A stretch of DNA of 64,000 bases from NCBI RefSeq assembly GCF_003990975.1, contig NZ_RZJR01000012.1, forward strand, positions 62,001-126,000. Direction: 5' to 3'. The stretch is from Cohnella sp. AR92. GTDB taxonomy: Bacteria; Bacillota; Bacilli; Paenibacillales; Paenibacillaceae. The notes beneath the pieces are model-generated. The model saw nothing but the letters and a program-made list of their open reading frames with translations, was not told the origin of the DNA and made no database searches. This document shows, piece by piece, positions 1 to 8,045 of this stretch (position 1 is the stretch's first letter; each line of letters starts with the position of its first letter). The position numbers and the translations under genes are program-made.

Positions 1-2
1 TC

Positions 3-383
3 CATGCGCCGGATTCCGGCGACGCCGTTGACGTATTGGCCAAGGTAGGCGGGCTTGAGCTTGCGGGCTTGGCGGGGCTCATTCTGGGCGCGGCGGCGAG
101 ACGGATTCCGGTCGTGATCGACGGTTTTATCTCCACGGTCGCCGCGCTGGCCGCATGCCGCATCGCTCCGGAAGCGAAGGGCTACCTGATTCCTTCCCAT
201 CTCTCGGAGGAGAGGGGGCATCGGTATGCGCTGAAGGAACTGGGACTTGAGCCGATGCTGAACCTCCGGATGAGGCTGGGGGAAGGCAGCGGGGCGGTTC
301 TTGCGTTCCCGCTGATCGAGGCGGCGAGCCGAATCGTGCACGAGATGGCGACATTCGACAGCGCGGGCGTTTCCCGCGGCTAA
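3..383 (+). CDS. cobT: Nicotinate-nucleotide--dimethylbenzimidazole phosphoribosyltransferase, C-terminal part
   Basis: The 5' end lies outside the window; the last 126 residues are present. The enzyme makes alpha-ribazole 5'-phosphate from nicotinate mononucleotide and a lower-ligand base for the cobalamin nucleotide loop. The visible block with [10 protein letters not shown], then VVIDGF and later GEGSGA is the conserved C-terminal half of the CobT family. The reading frame is open from base 3 to a TAA. It is followed after 21 bp by cobU and then cobS, the usual order of a cobalamin salvage and assembly operon, which makes the assignment secure although most of the protein is missing. Confidence 0.93.
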   Translation, partial: HAPDSGDAVDVLAKVGGLELAGLAGLILGAAARRIPVVIDGFISTVAALAACRIAPEAKGYLIPSHLSEERGHRYALKELGLEPMLNLRMRLGEGSGAVLAFPLIEAASRIVHEMATFDSAGVSRG

Positions 384-404
384 GCTCCAAGACAGAGAGG
401 CGAA

Positions 405-977
405 GTGCGGATGGTTGTTTTGGTAACGGGCGGAGCCAGGAGCGGCAAAAGCTCCTTCGCCGAGAAATACGCCGCGAAGAAGGGAACGTACGGGGTCTAT
501 CTTGCGACGGCACAGGCTTTGGACGACGGGATGCGGCGGCGGATCGAGAAGCATCGGAGCCGACGGGAGGATGCGGGCTTCTTATGGGAGACGATGGAAG
601 AGCCTGTCGAATTGGCGGGCAGGCTGGAGAGCATGGCCGCGAATCCGGCTCCGATCCTGTTGATCGACTGCCTGACCTTGTGGTTGACGAACGTCTTGCT
701 GGAGGGGGACTGCGAAGACGGCGAGAAGGCGGAGGAGCGGGCGCTGGCACGAGTCGGCGAGCTGGAGCGGGCTTTGCTGGCCTATCCCGGCAAAGTCATT
801 CTGGTGACGAACGAGGTCGGCGACGGCATCGTGCCGGAATATCCGTTGGGCAGGCTTTACCGCGATCTGGCTGGAGTGCTCAATCAACGCATTGCGGCGA
901 TCAGCGACGAAGTGTTCTTGGTGACGGCAGGCATTCCGGTCGAGCTAAAGAAGCTTGCTTACCGATGGACGGAATAG
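405..977 (+). CDS. cobU: Adenosylcobinamide kinase / adenosylcobinamide-phosphate guanylyltransferase
   Basis: A 190-residue cytosolic bifunctional enzyme that phosphorylates adenosylcobinamide and transfers GMP to it, giving adenosylcobinamide-GDP, the substrate of CobS. The N-terminus carries a P-loop (TGGARSGKSS, about residues 8-17), and the later VTNEVGDGIVPEYPLGR block is typical of the family. Length fits the family (about 180-190). The start is GTG at 405 after a GAGAGG site; ATG at 411 is a possible alternative two codons later. It sits between cobT and cobS. Confidence 0.95.
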   Translation: MRMVVLVTGGARSGKSSFAEKYAAKKGTYGVYLATAQALDDGMRRRIEKHRSRREDAGFLWETMEEPVELAGRLESMAANPAPILLIDCLTLWLTNVLLEGDCEDGEKAEERALARVGELERALLAYPGKVILVTNEVGDGIVPEYPLGRLYRDLAGVLNQRIAAISDEVFLVTAGIPVELKKLAYRWTE

Positions 978-1018
978 GCGCCGGCGCCGAACGACGGAGA
1001 GGATGACATGAACGAACG

Positions 1019-1846
1019 ATGGCAGGTTCCGTAATCATACGCAATCTCAAAGCATTCGGAGCGGCAATGCAGTTTCTGACCAGGCTGCCCGTCCCTCGCT
1101 GGCTGGCGCCGGTGTCCCACGAAGAAGCGGATTTTCGGCGCAGCACGGCGTACTACCCGGCGGCCGGCTTCGCGATAGGATTCATCTTGGCAGGGTTAGG
1201 CTGGCTGCTCGACTGGGCGCTGCCTCCCTGGCCCGCGGCCGTCCTGCTTACTGTCGCGTGGGTCGGTCTGTCCGGCGGGCTGCACCTGGACGGCTTGATG
1301 GACACGGCCGACGGGCTGCTCAGCCACCGTACCCGAGAGCGGATGCTCGAGATCATGAAAGACAGCCGCGTAGGCGCGATGGGCGTCGCCGCCGGATCGT
1401 TGAGCCTGCTGCTGCGCGCGGCCCTGCTGGCTTCCCTCCTGGAAGCGCCAAGCGAGCTGACCGCGCTCGGCCTTCTGGCCATTCCGATCTGGAGCCGATC
1501 GTTCATGGCGACAGCCATCGCGGGCTGGCCTTACGCCCGCGCGGAAGGCGCAGGCCTTGGCGGCTTGTTCCGCACCGTCAAGGCGAAGCAAGCCCTTGCG
1601 GCCGCGCTTCTCTCGGCCGCGCTGACGAGCGCCGCGCTCGCCGCCTTCGGCGTCTGGGGCGTGGCGGGCTCGGCGCTCGCGCTGCTTGCGGCGGCCGCCA
1701 TCGCTTATGCGATCGGCGCGGCGCTTGCCGCCGCCGTATCGCGCAAGCTCGGCGGCCTGACCGGCGACATCTACGGCGCGCTCAACGAGACGATCGAGCT
1801 TGCGCTGCTTATCGCAGCGGTCGCCTATGCGTCCCATGCCGGATAA
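1019..1846 (+). CDS. cobS: Adenosylcobinamide-GDP ribazoletransferase (cobalamin synthase)
   Basis: A 275-residue integral membrane enzyme that joins adenosylcobinamide-GDP and alpha-ribazole (phosphate), the last step of cobalamin assembly. QFLTRLPVP near the N-terminus, GGLHLDGLMDTADGL with its metal-binding acidic residues (about residues 85-100) and the MKDSRVGAMG motif are diagnostic. Several Ala/Leu-rich membrane segments follow, and the C-terminal GGLTGDIYGALNE motif is intact. The GAGAGG site lies rather far (about 16 nt) from ATG 1019, and two tiny out-of-frame ATGs lie between, so ATG 1064 (before QFLTR) remains possible. It is the last gene of the cob operon. Confidence 0.94.
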   Translation: MAGSVIIRNLKAFGAAMQFLTRLPVPRWLAPVSHEEADFRRSTAYYPAAGFAIGFILAGLGWLLDWALPPWPAAVLLTVAWVGLSGGLHLDGLMDTADGLLSHRTRERMLEIMKDSRVGAMGVAAGSLSLLLRAALLASLLEAPSELTALGLLAIPIWSRSFMATAIAGWPYARAEGAGLGGLFRTVKAKQALAAALLSAALTSAALAAFGVWGVAGSALALLAAAAIAYAIGAALAAAVSRKLGGLTGDIYGALNETIELALLIAAVAYASHAG

Positions 1847-1942
1847 AAACGCCTCTCGCCCAAATAAAAAATATTTTTTCCTATCAAACCTCAACAATTT
1901 GTTACGAAATGTCTCTATGAAACCAATTGGAAATAAACGGAA

Positions 1943-1969
1943 GGCCTCTGCACGCAGGGGCTTTTTTTG
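1943..1969 (+). terminator. Rho-independent terminator after cobS
   Basis: Seven-base-pair stem GCCTCTG / CAGGGGC with a four-base CACG loop, followed by seven T residues. It lies about 100 bp after the cobS stop and closes the cob operon. Confidence 0.88.
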
Positions 1970-2083
1970 TTGCCTGTCCTAGTATTTTCGCGAAAAATGA
2001 GAGGTTTGAACAGGCGCAAAATGGAATTTGTCGACGAAACATTCTGTAACTGTTCTGCGTTTTATAAGCAGCAATTCACAATG

Positions 2084-2114
2084 GCGGGCTCTCAAGGCCC
2101 GCGGTTAAAGGAGG
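2084..2114 (+). promoter_or_regulatory. 5'-UTR hairpin and strong ribosome binding site of the SLH gene
   Basis: A GCGGGC / GCCCGC stem (2084-2102) sits four bases before an AAAGGAGG site (2107-2114), which itself is seven bases from ATG 2122. Hairpins just 5' of the ribosome site are common in stable mRNAs of abundant surface proteins; a stabilising role here is inference. I could not define a convincing promoter in 1985-2083. Confidence 0.5.
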
Positions 2115-2121
2115 TTAGGCA

Positions 2122-5100
2122 ATGAAAGTTGTTCGCAAGCTGCTGATCGCCATCCTGCTCTTGGCGCTGGCGATCCCGTCCCTGACGGCGGGAGCGGAGT
2201 CTCTCTCCACGGACCAGAAGTTCGAAGTGCTGAAGTCCAAAGGCATCTTTACCGGCCTTGGCGACGGAAGCTCCGGACTCAACCAATCGATGACCCGCGA
2301 GCAGTTCGCCGCGGTCATGTTCCGGCTATGGGGCCTGCCCGACAGCAACCCTTCCAAGGCAAGCTTCGACGATGTGCTGAAGTCCAGATGGTCCTTCCGC
2401 GAAGTCGAAGCGGTCAGCCGGGCAGGACTCATGCAGGGCACGGGAACTCGCTTGTTCGCTCCGACTGCCAAGGTGACGGTGGAGCAGCTGGCGGTCGTGC
2501 TGGTTAGAGCCTACGGTTATACGGGGTCCGGTTCGTGGGTAACCGGCAAGGTGTCGTATTGGGCGCGCGGAGCGGTAAGCCTGGCGATCGATCATCAGTT
2601 CATCTCCGCTCAGAGCGATTACACGGTAGCAGCCACCAGGGGGCAGCTCGTGGAAGCCGCTTACGCCGCTTACCAGCAGATGAATGCAGAGAAGCTGCAG
2701 GTGAGCACGGTACAACCGCTGTCTAACAATGTGATTCAAGTCAGTCTGAAGCAGGCCGTAAGCAAGGTCGATCTGTCGAGCTTCTCCCTGAAGGACGATC
2801 AAGGCACCGTTATCGCGATCGTGTCCGCAAGCCTCTCCTCGGACGGCAAGACCGTGACGGTAACGACCGGACCGCAGCAGGGCGACGTGATCTACACGCT
2901 GACGGTCGACGGAACCGGTTGGCGCTATTCCGCCCTCTGGGCAGGCAATAGCGGCGGCGGCACGACCAACCCGGGCGACTCCACTCGTCCGAAGGTGAAC
3001 AGCCTCGAGAACATCGGGGACCGCACGCTGAAGCTGACCTTCTCCGAGCAGGTGACCCGTTCGTCGGCGGAGGACCCGGATCATTACGAGATTCTGACCG
3101 GCAGCCTCGCGCTTTACGACTTCACGCTGTCCGACGATCGCCGTTCGGTTCTCATCACGACGAGCAACCAGGAGGACGGTTATCGCTATCGCCTCTCGGT
3201 CAGCGGAGTCAAAGATCTCTCCGGCAATTCGATGTCTTCCCGTACCGACTTGTACTTCTACGGGATCGATGACGACAACTCGAGACCTTCGGTTGTCTCC
3301 GTTACCGGCCAGAACGATTCGACCGTCAAGGTCGTCTTCAGCGAGAAGGTCGACTCGGACGACGCGAGGGACACGAGGAATTATTCGATCAACAACAACG
3401 TGAGAGTGAACCGGGCGACGCTTGCCAGCGACGGCAAGACCGTTACGCTGTACACAAGCGAACTGAAGAACGGGCAGGAATACAAGCTGACGGTTCGCGG
3501 CATCGCCGATCTGGCGGGCAACACGATGAACACGCAGAAGGATATCTCGTTCAGGGCGATCAACGATCACGACAAGCCTTATATCGTGAACGTCAACGTC
3601 CTCGGCAATTCGACTGTCGAGCTGCAGTTCAATGAGAAGATCAACGCGGACCAAGCGAAGAAAACGAGCAATTACAGCGTCAACAACGGGCTCCGAGTGA
3701 CGAACGCCGTTCTGAACGATAACGGAGACACGGTCATCCTCACGACCAGCAAGCAAACGGATGCGGTGCTGTACACCCTCACCGTGCAAGGAATCTCCGA
3801 CCTCGCGGGCAACGTGATGGATAAGGTGTCGAACCTGTACTTCGGCGGCCTCGTCGACCGCGATCCTCCGACGATCGTCGGCCTGCAAGCATCTGCGCGC
3901 CAGGTCGTGCTGACCTTCAGCGAGAGGCTGGATAACGCTTCGGCCGTCCGTGCGGGCAACTACAAGCTCGAAGGCGGCTTGGGCTCGGTGAAGAGCGCGG
4001 CTTACGACGACTCGAAGCGGACGGTCACTCTGGTGACCGACGCCCAGAATCCGGGCACCGTCTATGCGGTAGTCGTCAACCAGGTGAAGGATCTCAGCGG
4101 CAATCTCATCGAGGCGAATACCCGGGTCCAATTCGTCGGCAGCGATCGGGAGAGCGAGGGCTCGATCTCGCTTCAGAAGCTGGAAGTGGTCAACCAGAAC
4201 ACGGTTCTCGCCACCTTCAGCAGAGCGCTGTACGACTCCAACGTGAACTCTCTGGATCTGACGATCCTGAAGGACAACAACCGCGACGTCGATACTCGCG
4301 ATTGGAGCGAGTACGTGTCGCGCAAGCCGGGCGCGGACAATGCGGTGTATATCCAGCTGCGCACGAAATCCTCGGGCAATCCTTCGCTCTTCATTCCTGG
4401 CCACACCTATCTGGGCCGCATCACGGACCTGGAAGGACTGGTCACCAAAGACGGAGCGAACGAGAAGGTATTCCCGGGCACGGAGAAGAAGAATGACGCT
4501 CCTTCCGTCACCGGCGTGACCGTCGTGAACAACACGGCGATCAAGGTAACGTTCAGCGAGCCGGTTCGCAACGTTTCCCCGTCCGGCTTCATCCTCCTGC
4601 GGGACGATGGCTCCGAGATCGGCATCTGGGGAGACAGCGTGAACGACGGCAACCGGATCGTGACGGAGGCGACCCTCTATCTGAACGACGAACTGAAGTC
4701 CGGCAAGACCTACCGCCTGCGATTCCAAGGAAGCATCACGGACGCGGCGGGCTGGAACTATATCCGGACGCAAGACGGCTCCAACCCTTATCAAGTGGTG
4801 TTCGCGGGAACTTCCGCATCGAACGAAGCGCCGAGGGTAAGCAAGATCGTGTCCAAGGACCGCTATACGTTCGAGATCCAATTGAGCGAGCCGGTCCGTC
4901 TGGACGACGCGGGAGGCTTCCGGCTGTTCGCCGTATCCGGCGGCGGAGAGATCGACATTCGGCCGAACGACAACGCCAGGTACGCGCTGTCGGGAGACCG
5001 GAAGGCCATCACGGTTTACCTGAACGCAGACCGGGTTGATCCGTTGAAGTCCAATCAACGCTACCGGCTGGAGTACGATTCGAACGAAGGCCGGATCGTA

Positions 5101-5472
5101 GACGACCAAGGAACGCCCATGAAGAGCTCCGACAACGGCAGCCAGTTTATTTTCACCTCGAACGGTTCGGACCCCGCCATTCCTTCTATCTCGAGGGTGG
5201 ATGCGAGAGGGACGCAGATCTCGATCGTGTTCAGCGAGCCGATCATCGGCTATTCGAACCAAACGAACTTCTTCCGCATCGAAGTGGACGGTCAGCAGGT
5301 CAAGCCGACGGATGGCTGGCTGGATGGGCAGACGATCGTGCTGAAGGTGCCGAACCTGGCCTCGGGCAAGCTGGGCAAGATCTGGTTCACGGATCAGGGA
5401 GCGAACGCGATTCGAGATTACAACAACCTGTCTCCGGACCGGGATGCGCAGTATGTTTTCGGAGTACAGTAA
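2122..5472 (+). CDS. SLH-domain surface protein with nine Ig-like repeats (S-layer-like)
   Basis: A 1116-residue secreted protein. The N-terminus is a signal peptide (Lys/Arg, then a Leu/Ala core ending near AGAES). Residues about 33-195 contain three SLH-type units, including FEVLKSKGIFTG...MTREQFAAVMFRL and VEAVSRAGLMQG...VTVEQLAVVLVRAYGY, which in the family bind pyruvylated secondary cell-wall polymer. The rest is about nine SbsA/Big_5-like domains of 90-115 residues, recognisable by repeated VKVVFSEKV and YKLTVRGIADLAGN motifs. It is monocistronic, with a strong ribosome site before it and a terminator after. It probably coats the cell wall as an S-layer or S-layer-associated protein. 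Which ligand its Ig domains contact cannot be read from the sequence. Confidence 0.88.
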   Translation: MKVVRKLLIAILLLALAIPSLTAGAESLSTDQKFEVLKSKGIFTGLGDGSSGLNQSMTREQFAAVMFRLWGLPDSNPSKASFDDVLKSRWSFREVEAVSRAGLMQGTGTRLFAPTAKVTVEQLAVVLVRAYGYTGSGSWVTGKVSYWARGAVSLAIDHQFISAQSDYTVAATRGQLVEAAYAAYQQMNAEKLQVSTVQPLSNNVIQVSLKQAVSKVDLSSFSLKDDQGTVIAIVSASLSSDGKTVTVTTGPQQGDVIYTLTVDGTGWRYSALWAGNSGGGTTNPGDSTRPKVNSLENIGDRTLKLTFSEQVTRSSAEDPDHYEILTGSLALYDFTLSDDRRSVLITTSNQEDGYRYRLSVSGVKDLSGNSMSSRTDLYFYGIDDDNSRPSVVSVTGQNDSTVKVVFSEKVDSDDARDTRNYSINNNVRVNRATLASDGKTVTLYTSELKNGQEYKLTVRGIADLAGNTMNTQKDISFRAINDHDKPYIVNVNVLGNSTVELQFNEKINADQAKKTSNYSVNNGLRVTNAVLNDNGDTVILTTSKQTDAVLYTLTVQGISDLAGNVMDKVSNLYFGGLVDRDPPTIVGLQASARQVVLTFSERLDNASAVRAGNYKLEGGLGSVKSAAYDDSKRTVTLVTDAQNPGTVYAVVVNQVKDLSGNLIEANTRVQFVGSDRESEGSISLQKLEVVNQNTVLATFSRALYDSNVNSLDLTILKDNNRDVDTRDWSEYVSRKPGADNAVYIQLRTKSSGNPSLFIPGHTYLGRITDLEGLVTKDGANEKVFPGTEKKNDAPSVTGVTVVNNTAIKVTFSEPVRNVSPSGFILLRDDGSEIGIWGDSVNDGNRIVTEATLYLNDELKSGKTYRLRFQGSITDAAGWNYIRTQDGSNPYQVVFAGTSASNEAPRVSKIVSKDRYTFEIQLSEPVRLDDAGGFRLFAVSGGGEIDIRPNDNARYALSGDRKAITVYLNADRVDPLKSNQRYRLEYDSNEGRIVDDQGTPMKSSDNGSQFIFTSNGSDPAIPSISRVDARGTQISIVFSEPIIGYSNQTNFFRIEVDGQQVKPTDGWLDGQTIVLKVPNLASGKLGKIWFTDQGANAIRDYNNLSPDRDAQYVFGVQ

Positions 5473-5505
5473 CTCGCCATAACGCCGTTCGATAAGCAGA
5501 TGAAC

Positions 5506-5534
5506 AAAAGGAGAACCTTCGCGGTTCTCCTTTT
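5506..5534 (+). terminator. Terminator after the SLH protein gene
   Basis: Twelve-base-pair stem AAAAGGAGAACC / GGTTCTCCTTTT with a TTCGC loop, 33 bp after the stop. The A-rich left foot and T-rich right foot mean it could work from both sides. Confidence 0.85.
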
Positions 5535-5626
5535 GCTTTGCCCTATGGATTTTTGCACGTTCCTGCCCTATGCCTCATAATGAAGGCTAGCCGTCTATCA
5601 GACGGAGGAAAGGGGATTCGCAAGTT

Positions 5627-5887
5627 ATGATTCTCGTTATCTATCTGCTGCTCGTCAACGTCATAGCGTTCGGAATGATGGGCTACGACAAGCATCTGGC
5701 CCAGAAAAGGCAAAGAAGAGTCCCTGAAGCGAGACTCTTCCTCTATGCCATTCTTGGCGGAGCGCTGGGCGCCTGGCTCGGCATGCGGACCTACCGCCAC
5801 AAGACGAAGCATCCTTCGTTCGTCTTCGGCATGCCTGCCCTGCTCGTCGTGAACGCGATCTGCGTTTATTTGCTCTTGCGGCTGTAA
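5627..5887 (+). CDS. DUF1294 small membrane protein
   Basis: An 86-residue inner-membrane protein of the DUF1294 family, whose biochemical role is unknown. Visible hallmarks are the first membrane segment (LVIYLLLVNVIAFGMMGYDK), a basic loop KHLAQKRQRRVPEARLF, then GGALGAWLGM and a final hydrophobic segment ending LLLRL. Length is typical for the stand-alone family. ATG 5627 follows an AAAGGGG site. It converges with the LCP gene; only 11 bp separate the two stop codons and no terminator fits between them. Confidence 0.85.
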   Translation: MILVIYLLLVNVIAFGMMGYDKHLAQKRQRRVPEARLFLYAILGGALGAWLGMRTYRHKTKHPSFVFGMPALLVVNAICVYLLLRL

Positions 5888-5898
5888 CCGTTGAATTT

Positions 5899-6975
5899 CT
5901 AATCGTGCAGATGCTCGACTCCGACGACGTCGGCCAGGTTCAGGGTGACGCTCTCGGGAAGCCCGGCTTCGCCGCGAAGCTTGTTGATCGCATTCCTCAG
6001 ATCCGTCTCGTCCGCGTATATATAGGGGCTTCTCCAAGTGGTCGCGAGCGGGAGGAAGTCGGTTCGGTTCGGATTCATGTCTTTGAAGTCGGCGATCCAG
6101 GATCGAAGGGTGTCTTCCGGCACGTCCGTTCGCACGTTATCCCCAAGGATATCGATCGTTTTGCCCCATTGGGCAATGCCCTTGAACGAAGCCAGCTTGT
6201 CGAGGACCTGGGTCAGCACCTGCTGCTGGCGGGCGTTGCGGGCGATGTCCGAGGATTCCTGCGTGCCTTCGTTGGACTTCCGGTAACGGACGAAATCCAG
6301 CGCGTTCTTGCCGTCGAGGTGCTGGACCCCCTTTTTTAAATTGATATCCGTGCCGTCTATCGAGTCCCGGTACCTCATGTCCATATCGACGTTTACCGTG
6401 ATGCCGCCGACCGCATCCACGAGCTTGCGCAGCCCGTCAAAATTAATGATGGCCATGTAGTCGATCGGGAAATCGAACAGCTCGCTATAGAATCGCTTGG
6501 CGTTCGCCATTGCGGTCGGTTTGTCTTTCATATAATAATAGGCATAAAAGTAGTTCGCTTTGTGGGTCTCGATGTCCCTAGGCATCAGCTTTAGGTCTCG
6601 AGGCAAGGAGAGCAGATTGGCGGTCTGGGTATCCTTGTTGAGCGTTGCCAGCATCAGGACGTCCGTGTTGAGCGTGCCCCCGCTGCCTTCTCGGCTGTCC
6701 ACCCCCGCGAGCAGGAAGGTGATCGTCTTCTCGTTCCGGGAGGGCGTTGCCATCGCCTCCTCCGTCTCCTGAGCGGGAGCGTTAGACGGCTGGCCGCCGG
6801 GAAGCGCGCTCGGAGAAGGGAGACCGGGATCGGCCATGCGATGGATGGCGGAGCTTCCTTTGTAATAAAGATAGCCCGCGAAAGCCGCGACGCTTATAAA
6901 AGCCAAGGAGAAAATCGAACAAGCGACAAGAATCGCGATGCGCCATTTCTTGGGGAGCTTTGCGAATCGTTTCAC
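5899..6975 (-). CDS. LytR-CpsA-Psr (LCP) family cell-wall glycopolymer ligase
   Basis: A 358-residue membrane-anchored extracellular protein. LCP enzymes transfer undecaprenyl-linked glycopolymers such as teichoic acids or capsule to peptidoglycan. One N-terminal membrane helix (residues about 12-38) is followed by a Pro/Ser linker, then the LCP core: FLLAGVDSREG, RTDVLML-like NTDVLMLATL, LLSLPRDLKL, the GGITVNV strand and ALDFVRYRKS. The conserved Asp and Arg residues of the phosphate-binding core are present. Start is GTG 6975, eight bases after GGAGG; an ATG at 6982 is in another frame. It could finish the glycan made by the locus at 46-64 kb, but that link is only inference. Confidence 0.9.
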   Translation of the reverse strand: MKRFAKLPKKWRIAILVACSIFSLAFISVAAFAGYLYYKGSSAIHRMADPGLPSPSALPGGQPSNAPAQETEEAMATPSRNEKTITFLLAGVDSREGSGGTLNTDVLMLATLNKDTQTANLLSLPRDLKLMPRDIETHKANYFYAYYYMKDKPTAMANAKRFYSELFDFPIDYMAIINFDGLRKLVDAVGGITVNVDMDMRYRDSIDGTDINLKKGVQHLDGKNALDFVRYRKSNEGTQESSDIARNARQQQVLTQVLDKLASFKGIAQWGKTIDILGDNVRTDVPEDTLRSWIADFKDMNPNRTDFLPLATTWRSPYIYADETDLRNAINKLRGEAGLPESVTLNLADVVGVEHLHD

Positions 6976-7098
6976 GAGACATACCTCCGGTTATCGAACT
7001 ATCCCACAGAATAGACGAAGAAGGAAGAATTTAGTTGCGGATCCAATCGGGCAGCATTCGCGTCAAGCGACAATAAGATCATGAAGGAGTGTCGAACA

Positions 7099-7860
7099 AT
7101 GAAGATCGATCTGAGCGGAAAAACAGCCTTGGTGACGGGAGCGTCGGGAGAGCTGGGAAGAGTCATCGCAAGAACGCTGGCGGAATGCGGCGCGGATGTC
7201 GCCTTGCATTACCACAGCAACGAAGCCAAGGCGGCCGAAGTGAAGAGCGCCGTCGAGGCGCTGGGACGGCGCGCCGTCGCGGTCAAAGCCGACGTGGCTA
7301 AGCAGGATTCGGTCGAAGCGATGAAGCAAGCGGTCGAAGCGACGCTGGGCAAGGTGGACATCGTCGTCGCCAATGCCGTCGTCCAATATCAATGGACCTC
7401 GGTGCTGGAGCAGCCGCCGGAGGATTATGTCAGCCAATTCGAATCGTGCGTGCTTCAGAGCGTTTTCCTGGCGAAGGCGTTCATCCCGTCGATGATCGAG
7501 CAAAAAGGCGGTCGCTTCATCGGCATCAACACGGAATGCTCGATGCAGAATTTCCCGACCCAATCGGCCTATGTCGCGGGCAAACGAGGCATGGACGGCG
7601 TCTATCGGGTTCTGGCGAAGGAAGTCGGCGAGCACCAGATCACCGTGAACCAGGTCGCTCCGGGATGGACCATCAGCGAGCGCGAACGCACGGCAGGCCT
7701 GCAGAACAGCGAAGACTACATAAAGAACGTGCCGATGAAGCGGCGCGGAACCGATCAGGAGATCGCGAACATGGTCGCGTTCCTGGCGTCCGACCTGGCC
7801 AGCTTCACGACGGGCGCCTATATCCCGGTCAACGGCGGCAGCGTCATGCCGTCGATCTAA
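7099..7860 (+). CDS. SDR-family NAD(P)-dependent oxidoreductase
   Basis: A 253-residue classical short-chain dehydrogenase, FabG-like, substrate unknown. The dinucleotide motif is TGASGELGR (residues about 12-20). The catalytic residues are the Ser in NTECSMQ and the Tyr/Lys pair in AYVAGKRG. The usual NAG motif is altered to NAVV. The C-terminal VNGGS motif is intact. ATG 7099 is chosen over ATG 7081 because an AAGGAGT site lies between them, ten bases before 7099. It is transcribed divergently from the LCP gene. Directly after the stop is an array of 13-bp repeats that copies the last codons. Confidence 0.88.
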   Translation: MKIDLSGKTALVTGASGELGRVIARTLAECGADVALHYHSNEAKAAEVKSAVEALGRRAVAVKADVAKQDSVEAMKQAVEATLGKVDIVVANAVVQYQWTSVLEQPPEDYVSQFESCVLQSVFLAKAFIPSMIEQKGGRFIGINTECSMQNFPTQSAYVAGKRGMDGVYRVLAKEVGEHQITVNQVAPGWTISERERTAGLQNSEDYIKNVPMKRRGTDQEIANMVAFLASDLASFTTGAYIPVNGGSVMPSI

Positions 7861-7912
7861 GCCGATGATCTAAGTCGATGATCTAAGTCGATGATCTAAG
7901 TCGATGATCTAA
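7861..7912 (+). repeat. Tandem array of a 13-bp repeat after the SDR stop codon
   Basis: Four head-to-tail copies of GTCGATGATCTAA (the first copy reads GCC instead of GTC), followed by a partial GTCGA. The preceding gene ends GTCGATCTAA, so the unit looks like an expanded copy of the gene's own 3' end. As 13 is not a multiple of three and each copy carries TAA, expansion cannot extend the protein far. Confidence 0.9.
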
Positions 7913-7994
7913 GTCGAAAGATGGGCGGAAAGATTAAACGAACGGAGAATTTACTTTCTCCTTACAAGCGTTTTATTCCGGCTTAACACAAATC

Positions 7995-8034
7995 CCCGAG
8001 AATATAAATGACAAATGTCTTATATCTCGGGAGG
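7995..8034 (+). promoter_or_regulatory. Hairpin overlapping the ribosome binding site of the phosphatase gene
   Basis: CCCGAGA-a-TATAA (7995-8007) pairs with TTATA-TCTCGGG (8020-8031), twelve pairs with one bulged A. The GGG at the end of the 3' arm is the first half of the GGGAGG ribosome site (8029-8034), 11 bases before ATG 8046. The fold would partly hide the site. Confidence 0.55.
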
Positions 8035-8045
8035 CACATACGCAC

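Noticed and set aside
2326-5262. A 978-codon antisense frame in the SLH protein gene
   Set aside because: Mirrors the codon bias of the real gene; composition is Arg/His-rich without any domain.
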